Origin: MA-ANB-1 sp965216445
GTDB taxonomy: Bacteria; Actinomycetota; Acidimicrobiia; Spongiisociales; ZC4RG35
DNA length: 64,000 bases
Assembly: GCA_965216445.1 (NCBI GenBank)
Contig: OZ244166.1
Location: 1,736,001-1,800,000, forward strand
Direction of reading: 5' to 3'
The position numbers and the translations under genes are program-made. Shown one piece after another: positions 8,174 through 16,862 of this stretch; the first letter of the stretch is position 1, and each line of letters opens with the position of its first letter. Below the pieces are notes generated by a model. That model worked only from the letters and a program-made list of their open reading frames with translations, was not told where the DNA came from and did no database searches.

Positions 8174-9742
8174 TCAGTTGGGCCGGTAGACCCCAAAGAC
8201 GCTCCGCAGGGCGTCGGACACTTCGCCCACTGTGGCGCCGGCAAGGAGGGCCGCCTTCATTGGTGGGAGCAGATTCTGATCGCTTTTGGCAGCCGCGGTC
8301 ACCCGGTTGAGATGCTCTTCGACCTTGTCTGAGTCGCGTTCCGATCGCCAACTCCGAAGTCGCTCGATCTGAGAAGCCTCGAGCACGGGGTCTACCTCCA
8401 GGACCGGTATTGGATTCTCTTCTGTTGAGGTGAACCTGTTGACTCCAACCACGACACTCGTTCCGTCTGACTGGCGTCGGGCCTCGGCATAGGCGGAATC
8501 TTCAATTTGCCCTTGCATCCATCCCTGTTCAATTGCTGCGACGGCACCCCCCTTGGAGTCAATGGAATCGATCAGCGCCAGAGCTGCCTGCTCTAATTCG
8601 TCAGTGAGGGCTTCAACGAAGTACGACCCGGCCAAGGGGTCTGCGGTGTCCGCAACACCCGACTCGTTGGCGAGAATCTGCTGAGTACGGAGCGCGATGA
8701 GGGCAGACTCGTCGGTGGGCAGACCAAGTGCCTCGTCGTAGGAGTTGGTGTGGAGGGACTGCGTACCACCCAAGATCGCGGCCAGGGCCTGAACAGTGGT
8801 CCGCACGACGTTGTTGAGAGGTTGCTGGGCGGTGAGTGTGGAGCCCGCGGTTTGTACATGAAACCGCATCTTCTCGGTCTTGGGATCGGTTGCACCCATC
8901 CCCCGCATCTTCCCGGCCCAGATACGTCTGGCGGCCCGGTACTTGGCAGCCTCTTCGAAGAGATTGTTGTGACTGTTCCAGAAGAAAGACAATCTCGGAC
9001 CGAACTCGTCCAGGTCCAAGCCAGCATCGAGTGCCGCTTTCACGTACGCAAGACCGTTGGCAATTGTGAATGCGAGTTCTTGGGCAGCTGTCGAGCCAGC
9101 CTCGCGAATGTGATAGCCGCTTATCGAAATCGTGTTCCAATTCGGCATCTGCTCATTGGCGTAGGCAAACAGGTCAGTCACCAGCCGCATCGACGGCTGC
9201 GGCGGGTAGATGTAGGTACCCCGAGCGACGTACTCCTTGAGGATGTCGTTCTGAACCGTGCCCCTGAGATGCTCCGACCCTACACCCTGCTCCTGGGCGA
9301 CCAACTCATAGAGCAGCAGGAGAATCGGAGCGGTGGAGTTGATGGTCATCGACGTCGAAACGTCGCCTAGAGGTATCTGATCGAACAGTCGCCGCATGTC
9401 GCCGAGGGTGTCGACTGCGACGCCAACTTTGCCGACTTCCCCCGTCGCCAACTCATGATCTGAGTCAAGGCCCATCTGAGTGGGGAGGTCAAAGGCGACG
9501 CTCAACCCGGTTTGACCGGCTTCGAGTAACGACCGAAACCTCTTGTTTGTCTCCTCGGCAGTGCCAAACCCGGCGTACTGGCGCATAGTCCACAATCGAC
9601 CGCGGTACATCGTTGGATGAGGACCACGGGTATAGGGAAACTCACCGGGCGCCTCAGGTTCGTGGCCTTCAGGGAGCGTCGTGTAGACGGTGTCGATTTC
9701 GATATTGCTTGATGTGATCCGGGGTTTATCCATGAGCGGCAC
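8174..9742 (-). CDS. Methylmalonyl-CoA mutase, large (catalytic) subunit without B12-binding domain
   Basis: A 522-residue mutase barrel. Characteristic segments are RGPHPTMYRGRLWTMRQYAG, GLSVAFDLPTQMGLDSD, STSMTINSTAPILLLLYE, YPPQPSMRLVTDLFAYA, SISGYHIREAGS, RLSFFWNSHNNLFEE and LHTNSYDEALGLPT. The Tyr in PTMY and Arg in PSMR match methylmalonyl-CoA mutase rather than isobutyryl-CoA mutase, as I recall these signatures. The protein stops where fused mutases begin their cobalamin domain, so it must pair with a separate small B12-binding subunit that is not in this window. The start is GTG at 9742 or ATG at 9733; AGGA lies just upstream. With the carboxylase at 2482-5773 it makes succinyl-CoA from propionyl-CoA. 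Confidence 0.9.
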   Translation of the reverse strand: MPLMDKPRITSSNIEIDTVYTTLPEGHEPEAPGEFPYTRGPHPTMYRGRLWTMRQYAGFGTAEETNKRFRSLLEAGQTGLSVAFDLPTQMGLDSDHELATGEVGKVGVAVDTLGDMRRLFDQIPLGDVSTSMTINSTAPILLLLYELVAQEQGVGSEHLRGTVQNDILKEYVARGTYIYPPQPSMRLVTDLFAYANEQMPNWNTISISGYHIREAGSTAAQELAFTIANGLAYVKAALDAGLDLDEFGPRLSFFWNSHNNLFEEAAKYRAARRIWAGKMRGMGATDPKTEKMRFHVQTAGSTLTAQQPLNNVVRTTVQALAAILGGTQSLHTNSYDEALGLPTDESALIALRTQQILANESGVADTADPLAGSYFVEALTDELEQAALALIDSIDSKGGAVAAIEQGWMQGQIEDSAYAEARRQSDGTSVVVGVNRFTSTEENPIPVLEVDPVLEASQIERLRSWRSERDSDKVEEHLNRVTAAAKSDQNLLPPMKAALLAGATVGEVSDALRSVFGVYRPN

Positions 9743-9814
9743 CTATCCTGACACAAGTCATTGGAATCGTAGGTCGGGAACTCTCGGACCGCCGATGACG
9801 TCGAATCTCTTCAG

Positions 9815-12373
9815 ATGGCAAAAAAGTCCCTCATTCACCAGATCGAGGCACGCGAACGGCGCGGACGATGGTTCGGAGCCCTGGCGACCCTCCTTTCAAT
9901 GTCCCTTCTCCTTTCCGGTTGGGTCGGCCTTTTCGCGTTCTTGGGAGCCAACAGCGCTTACGGGACGTTCGACGAAGTCACCAAAGAATGGGTTCCTGAC
10001 ACACGTTCGATGGAGTTGACTCTTCCTGACCTCAGCCGTACGAGCCAAATCTACGCGGACTCTGGTGAGCTCCTGGCCGAACTTCATGACGGCCGCAACT
10101 CCGAGCCGATCCCATACGACGAAATCCCCGAAGTTATGGTGTATGCGATCCTCGCAGCCGAAGATGCCGAATACTTCGAACACGACGGGGTCGACTTCTC
10201 TGCCATCTTCTCCGCCGCAATCGACAACATCGTCTCCGATACGACCCGCGGTGGGTCCACGATCACCCAACAGGTCGTGAAGAACGCGTTTGTTGGCAAC
10301 GCCAACACCATTCAACGCAAAGTCAATGAAGCCTTTGTTGCAGCCGAGGTGGAACGGCGATTCTCCAAAGAGCGGATTCTCGAGTTCTACATGAACTCCG
10401 TCTACTTCGGTGGCGGTGCCTATGGAGTCCAGACAGCGGCCGAAGAGTTTTACGACAAAGACTTGGCGGACATTGAAATCCATGAAGCCGCCGCCTTGGC
10501 GGTTCTGGTCAGGAACCCGTCTCTCTACAACCCGCGGACGCGCCCTGAGTTGACCCTGGACCGTCGGAATGACGTCATCGACGAAATGGCAGACAACGGC
10601 TGGATCACCATCGCCGAAGCGACAGTGGCAAAAGGCCGTGGCCTCGACGTCGTCGACACTCCGGTTCAGATCGGTGAAGCCGACCATGTTGTCGCCGAAG
10701 TCAAACGGCAGCTACTCAACGACCCCGAGTTCGCGTTCCTCGGAGACACCAAAGAACAGCGCAAGATTGCCATATTCGGTTGCCCCGCCGACGACGTCGC
10801 CTGTGAAGGCGGTGGCGGTCTTCAGATCTTCAGCTCGATCAACCTCGAGCTACAGAAAAAGGCAAACGAGATCCTCCGCACCTGGCTACCGCTCCCCGAA
10901 TACGAGGTCAATCTCGAAGGGTGCAAAGAGATATTCCCTGAGGAGACCGAAGAGTTCCTGGCCACTTATTCCCAGTCGCACTCGTGTTTCCCCACGGGCG
11001 CACTGACCATGGTCGACAACCACACAGGCGCGGTGAAGGTGATGGCATCGGGCCTCGACTTCGACTTCTCACAGTTCGACCTAGCCGTGCAGGGCCGACG
11101 GAACCCTGGGTCGTCATTCAAACCATTCGCCTTGGTCGCCGCTCTCGAACAGGGCTACACGCTGGGACACACATGGAGTGGTGCGAGCCCCATCGAGATC
11201 GAGTGTGAATTCGTATGTTCCCCGGACGGAACAAATATCTGGACTGTCACCAATGCCGGAAAATCTCTTGGGGTTATCACGCTCGAGCAAGCCACCTACA
11301 ACTCCGTGAACGCCGTTTACGCGCAGGTATCCAACGAGGTCGGCCCATCCAATGTCGTCGACGTCGCGAAACGGATGGGTGTTACCGAGTCTTCACTGAA
11401 CCCCGTGCTCTCCATCGTGTTGGGGACCTCAGAGGTATCGACACTTGAAATGGCGAGTGCGTACTCAAACTTCGCCACGAACGGCCTTCACGCCGATGAC
11501 TACCTGATCGAGAGAATCGTCGACGCCGACGGCAACGTCATCTACGAAAACGAACAGGCCCCGGTACAGGTCTCCGACCCAGCCATCTTTGCCGCGGCCC
11601 GACGTGCGCTTTCAAAGGTCCCGACCTCGTCAGGTACGGCGCCACGGGCCAACATCGGACGTCCCCAGGGTGGAAAGACCGGTACCCACCAGAGCTATCT
11701 CGATGCCTGGTTTGTCGGCTACACACCTGAATACAGCACGGCGGTATGGGTTGGCTATGAAGCGAAACAGGTGCCGCTGCAGGATGTCGTGATCAACGGT
11801 CAACGCTATAGCCGGGTGTTTGGTGGATCAGTTCCCGCACCGATATGGGCCGAGTTCATGTCATATGTCCTCCAGGACATCCCGGTCTCGTCTTTCCCCG
11901 ATGAGCCCGCCAACATCGATGACTACTTGAAACCACCACCAACGATCGTCCCGTCGGTGGTCGGTCTCGAGGAAAAGGAAGCGATCAAACGGCTCAAAGA
12001 GTCGAAGCTCAACGTCTCGGTAGTGGAGGTGCCGTCACTTGAACCGGAAGGTCAGGTTGTCCTTCAATCTGTCGAACCTGGTGCCAGCATCCCGCAGGGC
12101 TCGGTCGTGACCATCAATGTCTCCACCGGTGAGATACCGGAAGGTCCAATACCCAACTTCGTCGGAATGACTTTCGATGAGGCCTTGGAGGAAGCGCGCA
12201 AATTCGAGGAGACCACCGGTGTCAAGCTGAGCCTCTTCTCGGAAAACGTCGAGGTGACCGATTCTGCTCTAGTGGGCAAGGTGGTCTCAACCACACCTGC
12301 TCCGGGGGCGAAGATCGTTGGCCAGGGCAGCGTGACCCTGTTCATTGGTGTCCTCGCCGACGACGCCGGCTAG
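9815..12373 (+). CDS. Class A penicillin-binding protein (PBP1A/PonA type) with PASTA repeats
   Basis: An 852-residue bifunctional peptidoglycan synthase. One membrane anchor lies at about residues 20-45. The glycosyltransferase 51 domain shows EDAEYFEHDGVDF (near residue 115, catalytic Glu) and GGSTITQQ (near 145). The transpeptidase has SSFK (near 432, acyl-serine), SVN (near 497) and KTGT (near 620). Two C-terminal PASTA repeats begin at PSVVGLEEKEAIKRL (near 710) and PNFVGMTFDEALEEA (near 775). This order matches mycobacterial PonA proteins. It polymerises and cross-links peptidoglycan outside the membrane; the PASTA repeats may bind muropeptides. The start ATG at 9815 has no clear Shine-Dalgarno sequence. 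It diverges from the mutase gene. Confidence 0.94.
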   Translation: MAKKSLIHQIEARERRGRWFGALATLLSMSLLLSGWVGLFAFLGANSAYGTFDEVTKEWVPDTRSMELTLPDLSRTSQIYADSGELLAELHDGRNSEPIPYDEIPEVMVYAILAAEDAEYFEHDGVDFSAIFSAAIDNIVSDTTRGGSTITQQVVKNAFVGNANTIQRKVNEAFVAAEVERRFSKERILEFYMNSVYFGGGAYGVQTAAEEFYDKDLADIEIHEAAALAVLVRNPSLYNPRTRPELTLDRRNDVIDEMADNGWITIAEATVAKGRGLDVVDTPVQIGEADHVVAEVKRQLLNDPEFAFLGDTKEQRKIAIFGCPADDVACEGGGGLQIFSSINLELQKKANEILRTWLPLPEYEVNLEGCKEIFPEETEEFLATYSQSHSCFPTGALTMVDNHTGAVKVMASGLDFDFSQFDLAVQGRRNPGSSFKPFALVAALEQGYTLGHTWSGASPIEIECEFVCSPDGTNIWTVTNAGKSLGVITLEQATYNSVNAVYAQVSNEVGPSNVVDVAKRMGVTESSLNPVLSIVLGTSEVSTLEMASAYSNFATNGLHADDYLIERIVDADGNVIYENEQAPVQVSDPAIFAAARRALSKVPTSSGTAPRANIGRPQGGKTGTHQSYLDAWFVGYTPEYSTAVWVGYEAKQVPLQDVVINGQRYSRVFGGSVPAPIWAEFMSYVLQDIPVSSFPDEPANIDDYLKPPPTIVPSVVGLEEKEAIKRLKESKLNVSVVEVPSLEPEGQVVLQSVEPGASIPQGSVVTINVSTGEIPEGPIPNFVGMTFDEALEEARKFEETTGVKLSLFSENVEVTDSALVGKVVSTTPAPGAKIVGQGSVTLFIGVLADDAG

Positions 12374-12433
12374 CTGACCGAGCACGCCACCCCTCTTCAT
12401 GTCGATTTTTTTTCGCGGACTCGTTCGCGACTC

Positions 12434-12463
12434 TTGACGGTAGTTAACGTTCTTTTGTAGAAC
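12434..12463 (+). promoter_or_regulatory. Promoter for a leaderless transcript
   Basis: TTGACG at 12434-12439 and TAGAAC at 12458-12463 are separated by 18 nt, a good sigma-70-type pair. The predicted start point falls at or next to the ATG at 12471, and no Shine-Dalgarno sequence lies between, so the mRNA is probably leaderless. Confidence 0.6.
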
Positions 12464-12470
12464 TGTAGAT

Positions 12471-12896
12471 ATGAAGACAGAAGCGCTTTCGGCTAACGGT
12501 GTTGCTCGTCCTCCAGTATCAAACGCTGTGTCATCCGGGAGCGCTTCTGTCCGAGCTGTCCGACCCACCGCCCAAGTCCGCCCCTACGTTCCGGTGAGCC
12601 TTGTGGCCGGTGACGGCACCTTCCCCGCTTCCCATGCCTACGTAAGACGGTTCTGGGTAGCTGCACTTGGCTCGGGAGCGATCGCAGAGCTGCTCCGCTT
12701 GGTCCGTGCTGCCGAGAAGGGGGAGGAAGTGCGGCTACCCAGACATCTGCCGCAACTCCTGCGAGCCGGACTCGTCACGGCATCTTCTGGATCGTTACAG
12801 GTGAGCAACCGGATTCCGCCGGTTCCTCGGGAGCTGCGCTGGCGATTTCCCCCGTCGTTGGCCGGTGAACACTCCCGCTGGGTCCACTCCGACTAG
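12471..12896 (+). CDS. Hypothetical protein, 141 residues
   Basis: I do not recognise a family. The protein has a Ser/Ala/Val-rich, probably disordered N-terminus (about 45 residues), then a region likely to be alpha-helical (VRRFWVAALGSGAIAELLRLVRAAEKGEEVRLPRHLPQLLRAG...), and a basic, Pro-rich tail. No membrane segment or signal peptide is seen. The central part reads like a small winged-helix-type domain (helix, helix, then LLRAGLVTASSGSLQVSNRIP as a possible wing), but this is weak. It has its own strong promoter, and its last codons overlap by 4 bp the end of the convergent flippase gene. Confidence 0.65.
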   Translation: MKTEALSANGVARPPVSNAVSSGSASVRAVRPTAQVRPYVPVSLVAGDGTFPASHAYVRRFWVAALGSGAIAELLRLVRAAEKGEEVRLPRHLPQLLRAGLVTASSGSLQVSNRIPPVPRELRWRFPPSLAGEHSRWVHSD

Positions 12897-14113
12897 GGCC
12901 GTGCAGCCAACATCCACATGACAAACAGCGCACATGCTTCCCCGGCGGCAAACCCGATGGCCACTCTTAGGTCCGGTTCCGGTCTGTAGACCAGCATCGT
13001 GACCACAGCGACCAGGAGACCAACAAACCAGGCGACGGCCAAACGTGACGTTCGGCCTTCGGCTACCAAGACCTGACCTGCGATCTGGGCAGCGGCGGCT
13101 GCCATCACCCCTCCGGCGGCGAGTGCAGCCACTCCCCTGGCGGGAACAAATTCTTCGTTGTAGAGAAGACCTACGACCTCGGGTCCGACCAGCCAGCCGA
13201 CAACCGCACCTACTGCGGCGAGGCCAATCCCTGCAAAAACGACAAGACCGGCGATCCGGGCCAGGTGTTTGCGGTCGTCTCCTCCGGTCAGACCAACCAG
13301 GTAAGGAAGTATCCGCCCCTGCAGAGCGAATATCAGAGTCAAGGGAGCGCGATAGAGGGTGAAGGTGACAAAGACGACCGATACCAGGACATCGGAGGCA
13401 CCAAAAGCGGCAGCAGCGAGTGGGGCGCCCCCCAGAAGCAATTGAGACGAGACAGAGCCTCCGATGTATCCGCCGAGGAACCTCGAAGCTGGTGCCGGCT
13501 TTGCCTCGGGGTCGCCAGCGTCATGGCGCCACCACCTGAGACCCAGTACGGACAGGCCGCCCAAGACCATCGCCCACCCCAGCGATTCGGCGTTCGCAAA
13601 CAGTTGGATCGCAACAATTCCCGCAACCAGACGAACCGCGGTCTCGATGATCAACACCCAGCCGACGTCTGCAAACCTTCTCCGCCCGGCGAGCACACCT
13701 TTTCCGAAGAACAACAATGCATATCCGAGGACCAGGAGAATTGCCTGCAGCACGTACTGCCAACTGCCTTCGAAGAGCGAATCTCTTGTAACAGTCACGA
13801 ACAACCCGGCTACGGCAGAAGCCGCAATCGCGAACCAGTACGTAGCCTTGGCCGCGTTGGGAATTGCTTTGCGACCTGAGGCGACCTCGCGGGTGACATA
13901 TTGTTCGATGGGAACCAACGCGACAGTCGCCAGGATGAAGAAGGCGGTCCAAAGGAGGCCAATCGGGGCGAAGGCATCTGCGCCGATGGCGTTGGCACCG
14001 ATCACCTGGAACAGATATGCGCCCACGGCGCCAACCAAACCTCCGACCACCATGAACGTGGTTCCCGGCGCGCGAAATCCCCTTGGTTCTGCCTCGACCA
14101 ACATGTCGGTCAT
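12893..14113 (-). CDS. Polysaccharide flippase (Wzx/MATE-like), multi-pass membrane protein
   Basis: A 406-residue hydrophobic protein with about 12 predicted membrane segments, starting after a short polar head (FMVVGGLVGAVGAYLFQVIGANAIGADAF...). The first helices resemble Wzx-type lipid-linked oligosaccharide flippases: a GANAIGADAFAPIGLLWTAF segment followed by PIEQYVTREVASGRK, and later YRAPLTLIFALQGRILPYLV. It would move undecaprenyl-linked glycan repeats across the membrane. The start ATG overlaps the stop of the sugar transferase by 4 nt (ATGA), so the two are translationally coupled. The specific substrate is unknown. Confidence 0.8.
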   Translation of the reverse strand: MTDMLVEAEPRGFRAPGTTFMVVGGLVGAVGAYLFQVIGANAIGADAFAPIGLLWTAFFILATVALVPIEQYVTREVASGRKAIPNAAKATYWFAIAASAVAGLFVTVTRDSLFEGSWQYVLQAILLVLGYALLFFGKGVLAGRRRFADVGWVLIIETAVRLVAGIVAIQLFANAESLGWAMVLGGLSVLGLRWWRHDAGDPEAKPAPASRFLGGYIGGSVSSQLLLGGAPLAAAAFGASDVLVSVVFVTFTLYRAPLTLIFALQGRILPYLVGLTGGDDRKHLARIAGLVVFAGIGLAAVGAVVGWLVGPEVVGLLYNEEFVPARGVAALAAGGVMAAAAAQIAGQVLVAEGRTSRLAVAWFVGLLVAVVTMLVYRPEPDLRVAIGFAAGEACALFVMWMLAARP

Positions 14114-15051
14114 CTTGCGCCCCGACCGGTCAAAACGATCAGGAATGACCGGGCGAGCACGCGTAAGTCGAACACGGGAGACATGTGTTTGATGTAATAC
14201 AGGTCGTAGGTCAGCTTTTCCATCGTATCTGCATGATCATCGGCATATCCGTAACTCACCTGAGCCCAGCCTGTAATTCCGGGACGGACCAAATGACGGT
14301 GATCGTAAAAGGGAATCTGTTTACGGAAGGCCCTCACAAACGGAATCTGTTCGGCACGAGGTCCCACCAGACTCATATCGCCGGTGAGAACATTCACCAG
14401 CTGCGGGATCTCATCGAGTCGTGACTTCCGGAGGAATCGACCACCGCGGATCAGTCTCGTGTCGTTCTCCTTGGCAAACTTCGGACCGCCATCCTCTGCG
14501 TCGAGGTCCATGGTTCTGAATTTGAGCATGGTGAACGGCTGCCCGCGGTGGCCAATCCTGCGTTGCTTGAATATCGCCGGTCCGGGTGATGCGAATCTGA
14601 CAAATACTCCGGCAAAAACCCCGAGAGTGATCCAGATAGGAGCTGTTACCAAGGTCACAACCACATCAAAGACGCGTTTGCCAGGCAGCCAACGCGCCAC
14701 CTCCAACAAGGGTGCGGATATTTCCCATCCCTCGGCGAGGTGGACGAGCGGCACACGCCCGACATGCTCCTCGTAGATCTTGGTCAGCGGCTGCACGTTG
14801 TAACCGGCGACATCACAGGACGAAACGAACTGGGCGACACGTTCGCTCAGGACCGACCGCAAGATCGACGGCGATTGTGACGGAACGGTCTGGCAATTCG
14901 ATCCCACCTTCGGAGCGAGGATCCAGCACCCAGACCACTTCAGCGTGGTCGGAGTCCTCGATGTGTTTGACGAGTTCCTTTTCAGCAGTGACCAGCCCGA
15001 GTCGCTCAGTCCAGGGGCGTTGTCGGCGGGCGAAACGATGCGTCGTTGCAA
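14110..15051 (-). CDS. Initiating sugar transferase, C-terminal catalytic part (downstream of a frameshift)
   Basis: From about residue 75 this frame carries a full bacterial sugar transferase domain (WbaP/WcaJ type): a membrane segment KRVFDVVVTLVTAPIWITLG, ASPGPAIFKQRRIGHRG, FTMLKFRTMD, RGGRFLRKSRLDEIPQLVNV, GDMSLVGPRAEQIPF and RPGITGWAQVSYGYAD. These enzymes place the first sugar phosphate on undecaprenyl phosphate. The first 65 or so residues are out-of-frame readings of the preceding gene, so the true protein is a continuation of the one encoded at 14813-15394 after a one-base frame change near 14850. Either the gene is broken or the sequence has an extra base. Confidence 0.8.
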   Translation of the reverse strand: MQRRIVSPADNAPGLSDSGWSLLKRNSSNTSRTPTTLKWSGCWILAPKVGSNCQTVPSQSPSILRSVLSERVAQFVSSCDVAGYNVQPLTKIYEEHVGRVPLVHLAEGWEISAPLLEVARWLPGKRVFDVVVTLVTAPIWITLGVFAGVFVRFASPGPAIFKQRRIGHRGQPFTMLKFRTMDLDAEDGGPKFAKENDTRLIRGGRFLRKSRLDEIPQLVNVLTGDMSLVGPRAEQIPFVRAFRKQIPFYDHRHLVRPGITGWAQVSYGYADDHADTMEKLTYDLYYIKHMSPVFDLRVLARSFLIVLTGRGAR

Positions 15052-15394
15052 ACAACAGCCAGAAAAAGGATGTGCCGAGAAAGAACCTTCTCGAAAAGTA
15101 GAGATCCCGAAACAGGACCAGAAAGAATGCGGTAACTGCCACTGTCAGTAGAAGAATCGACAGCATCCGGCCGTAGGTGGGTCGGGGCACACCGTGTCCA
15201 GACATTGACTCGGTCATCACGGAGGCAAGGATCATCGCCCCGGCCATGACCCCTAAGAGCGGGAAGACGGCGTTGCCGGGCTGGCCCTCCCATGGAAAGA
15301 GCACATCAAAGACAAGCAGGGAGGTGACCATGATTGAAAGGGCAAAGGAGACCAAGTCCCCCAGCGCGACTGAGACAAGAAACCTTGTGCGCAT
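14813..15394 (-). CDS. Initiating sugar transferase, N-terminal membrane part (upstream of a frameshift)
   Basis: This frame encodes the N-terminal part of a polyprenyl glycosylphosphotransferase: four membrane segments (RFLVSVALGDLVSFALSIMV, AVFPLLGVMAGAMILASVM, MLSILLLTVAVTAFFLVLF, FFLGTSFFWLLFATTHRF) and the start of the nucleotide-binding-like domain (TERLGLVTAEKELVKHIED, HAEVVWVLDPRS). After VTIAVDLAVG the reading becomes meaningless and stops at 14813, whereas the frame one base away continues with LSERVAQFVSSCDVAGYNV. Removing one G from the GG at 14850-14851 (forward strand) would join the two parts into a normal protein of about 427 residues. Confidence 0.8.
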   Translation of the reverse strand: MRTRFLVSVALGDLVSFALSIMVTSLLVFDVLFPWEGQPGNAVFPLLGVMAGAMILASVMTESMSGHGVPRPTYGRMLSILLLTVAVTAFFLVLFRDLYFSRRFFLGTSFFWLLFATTHRFARRQRPWTERLGLVTAEKELVKHIEDSDHAEVVWVLDPRSEGGIELPDRSVTIAVDLAVGPERTCRPVRFVL

Positions 15395-15423
15395 CAGGGA
15401 GACTCTAGGGAGAAAGCCAGGGT

Positions 15424-16851
15424 TTAGTCGCTCTCTGCGAGGGCGGTGGCGAACTCCAACAACGTTCTCACGCCGACGCCGGAACCACCTTTGACATGTT
15501 CTCCCGCTGTCTCACGCCAACGGGCCGGACCCGCGATGTCGAGGTGGGCCCAATCACCGTCACCGGCGTACTCGCTGAGGAACAGGGCTGCGGCAATGGC
15601 TCCTCCGTATCGGCCACCGGTGATGTTCTTGATGTCGGCAATATTCGAGTCGAGGCTTTTGCGATACTGGCGAAAAAGCGGCAGCTCCCAGAAGTGCTCA
15701 CCGGCCCGGGCCGCCGCTTTTAGAATCTCTGCGGCCACATCGCGGTCGGAGCCGAAGACCGCAGCGATTTTGTCGCCAAGGGCCACCTTCGAAGCCCCGG
15801 TGAGAGTGGCAACGTCAACAATCGCATCGGGTTCGAAGCGTCGGACAACGCCAAGTCCGTCGGCCAGTATCAGTCGCCCTTCGGCGTCGGTATTGAGTAC
15901 CTCGACGGTCGGGCCGTCTACGGGATGCAGGACATCGCCAGGTCGGGTGGCAGAGCCACCGATCGCGTTGTCGGTTATCGGTATGACGGTGGTCAACCGA
16001 ACTCCAATGCCACTCCTTGCGATCGCGATAGAAGCCGCAGCCACAACCCCGGCGCCGCTCATGTCATCCTTCATCTCTTCCATGAATGTTGGCGTTTTCA
16101 GGGAGAGCCCACCGGAGTCGAAGGTGATTCCCTTACCGACCAGCCCTAGGTGCTTGGCAGCACCATCGGGGTTGTATTGCAGAACGAGGAGGACTGGTGG
16201 TCGGTCAGAGCCCGCCGCAACACCCAACAACGCACCCAAGCCCTCCTTTTCAATTCTGGCCTGGTCCCAAACCTCAACCTCAAGAGGCAAATCAGCAGCG
16301 GCTTCAACAATCTTGTCGGCGAAGTCGGCAGGTGCCTTATCCAGTGCCGGCGTGTTCGACCAATCCCTGGCGAGATTCGTCGCGGCAGCTCCGATCAGAG
16401 CCCGGTCTATGTCGTCCTGGTTGACGCCGACGACGGCAGCAGTTTTGGCGTCTAGCTCGCCCTCGTCGGACGTCTTGTAATCACGGAATTGGTAGCCACC
16501 GAGCGAGATACCCTCGACTACAGCGCGGGTGACTCCGTCAATTGGGACCAGCCCGAGCAGGAATATCGAATCGTCGGTTTTCACTGCCCGGATCGCATTC
16601 CCGGCTGCGGCACGGACCGACTCAAAGCCGGCTTCGTCTCCTACACCGACGAGGACCGCAGAGCCTTCTCCGTGTGGAGTTCGAAGGGTCTGACCAGACT
16701 TTCCTTCGAAGGCGCCAACCTCAATGACCCTCGGGTCGATGGCCTCGAACACGGTCTCAGAACCCGGCATTGGGGTCAGATCCGACAGGACGCCAACGAC
16801 AACGGTCGCTTCACCCCAATCCTCAGCTGGCTCGATCGCTCGAATCTCCAT
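15424..16851 (-). CDS. pepA: Leucyl aminopeptidase (M17, cytosol aminopeptidase)
   Basis: Although the frame is open from 17061, the family-typical start is the ATG at 16851 (MEIRAIEPAEDWGEATVVVG), preceded by GGAGAAGG and 11 nt after the stop of the upstream gene. The 475-residue protein has an N-terminal macro-like domain and the C-terminal zinc peptidase: KAPADFADKIVE, LGLVGKGITFDSGGLSLK (metal-binding Lys and Asp), DDMSGAGVVAA, and the signature NTDAEGRLILADGL. It removes N-terminal residues from peptides as a hexamer in the cytoplasm. It is in line with the sugar transferase genes downstream, but this is probably not a functional link. Confidence 0.95.
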   Translation of the reverse strand: MEIRAIEPAEDWGEATVVVGVLSDLTPMPGSETVFEAIDPRVIEVGAFEGKSGQTLRTPHGEGSAVLVGVGDEAGFESVRAAAGNAIRAVKTDDSIFLLGLVPIDGVTRAVVEGISLGGYQFRDYKTSDEGELDAKTAAVVGVNQDDIDRALIGAAATNLARDWSNTPALDKAPADFADKIVEAAADLPLEVEVWDQARIEKEGLGALLGVAAGSDRPPVLLVLQYNPDGAAKHLGLVGKGITFDSGGLSLKTPTFMEEMKDDMSGAGVVAAASIAIARSGIGVRLTTVIPITDNAIGGSATRPGDVLHPVDGPTVEVLNTDAEGRLILADGLGVVRRFEPDAIVDVATLTGASKVALGDKIAAVFGSDRDVAAEILKAAARAGEHFWELPLFRQYRKSLDSNIADIKNITGGRYGGAIAAALFLSEYAGDGDWAHLDIAGPARWRETAGEHVKGGSGVGVRTLLEFATALAESD

Positions 16852-16862
16852 CAATCCTTCTC

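Noticed and set aside
12400..12430. Intrinsic terminator after the PBP gene at the run of eight T
   Set aside because: The T-run is present, but there is no stable GC-rich stem directly before it; the short TCGCG/CGCGA pair lies after it.
13464..14192. A 242-codon forward frame rich in Pro, Thr and Arg
   Set aside because: Lies opposite the flippase gene, whose reading gives a normal 12-helix membrane protein.
14813..15051. Programmed +1 frameshifting in the sugar transferase gene
   Set aside because: No slippery run, rare-codon pause or downstream structure stands out near 14850; an indel or sequence error is simpler.
15446..16480. A 344-codon forward frame rich in Ser and Pro
   Set aside because: Antisense to pepA, which carries the M17 signature; composition is typical of a shadow frame.
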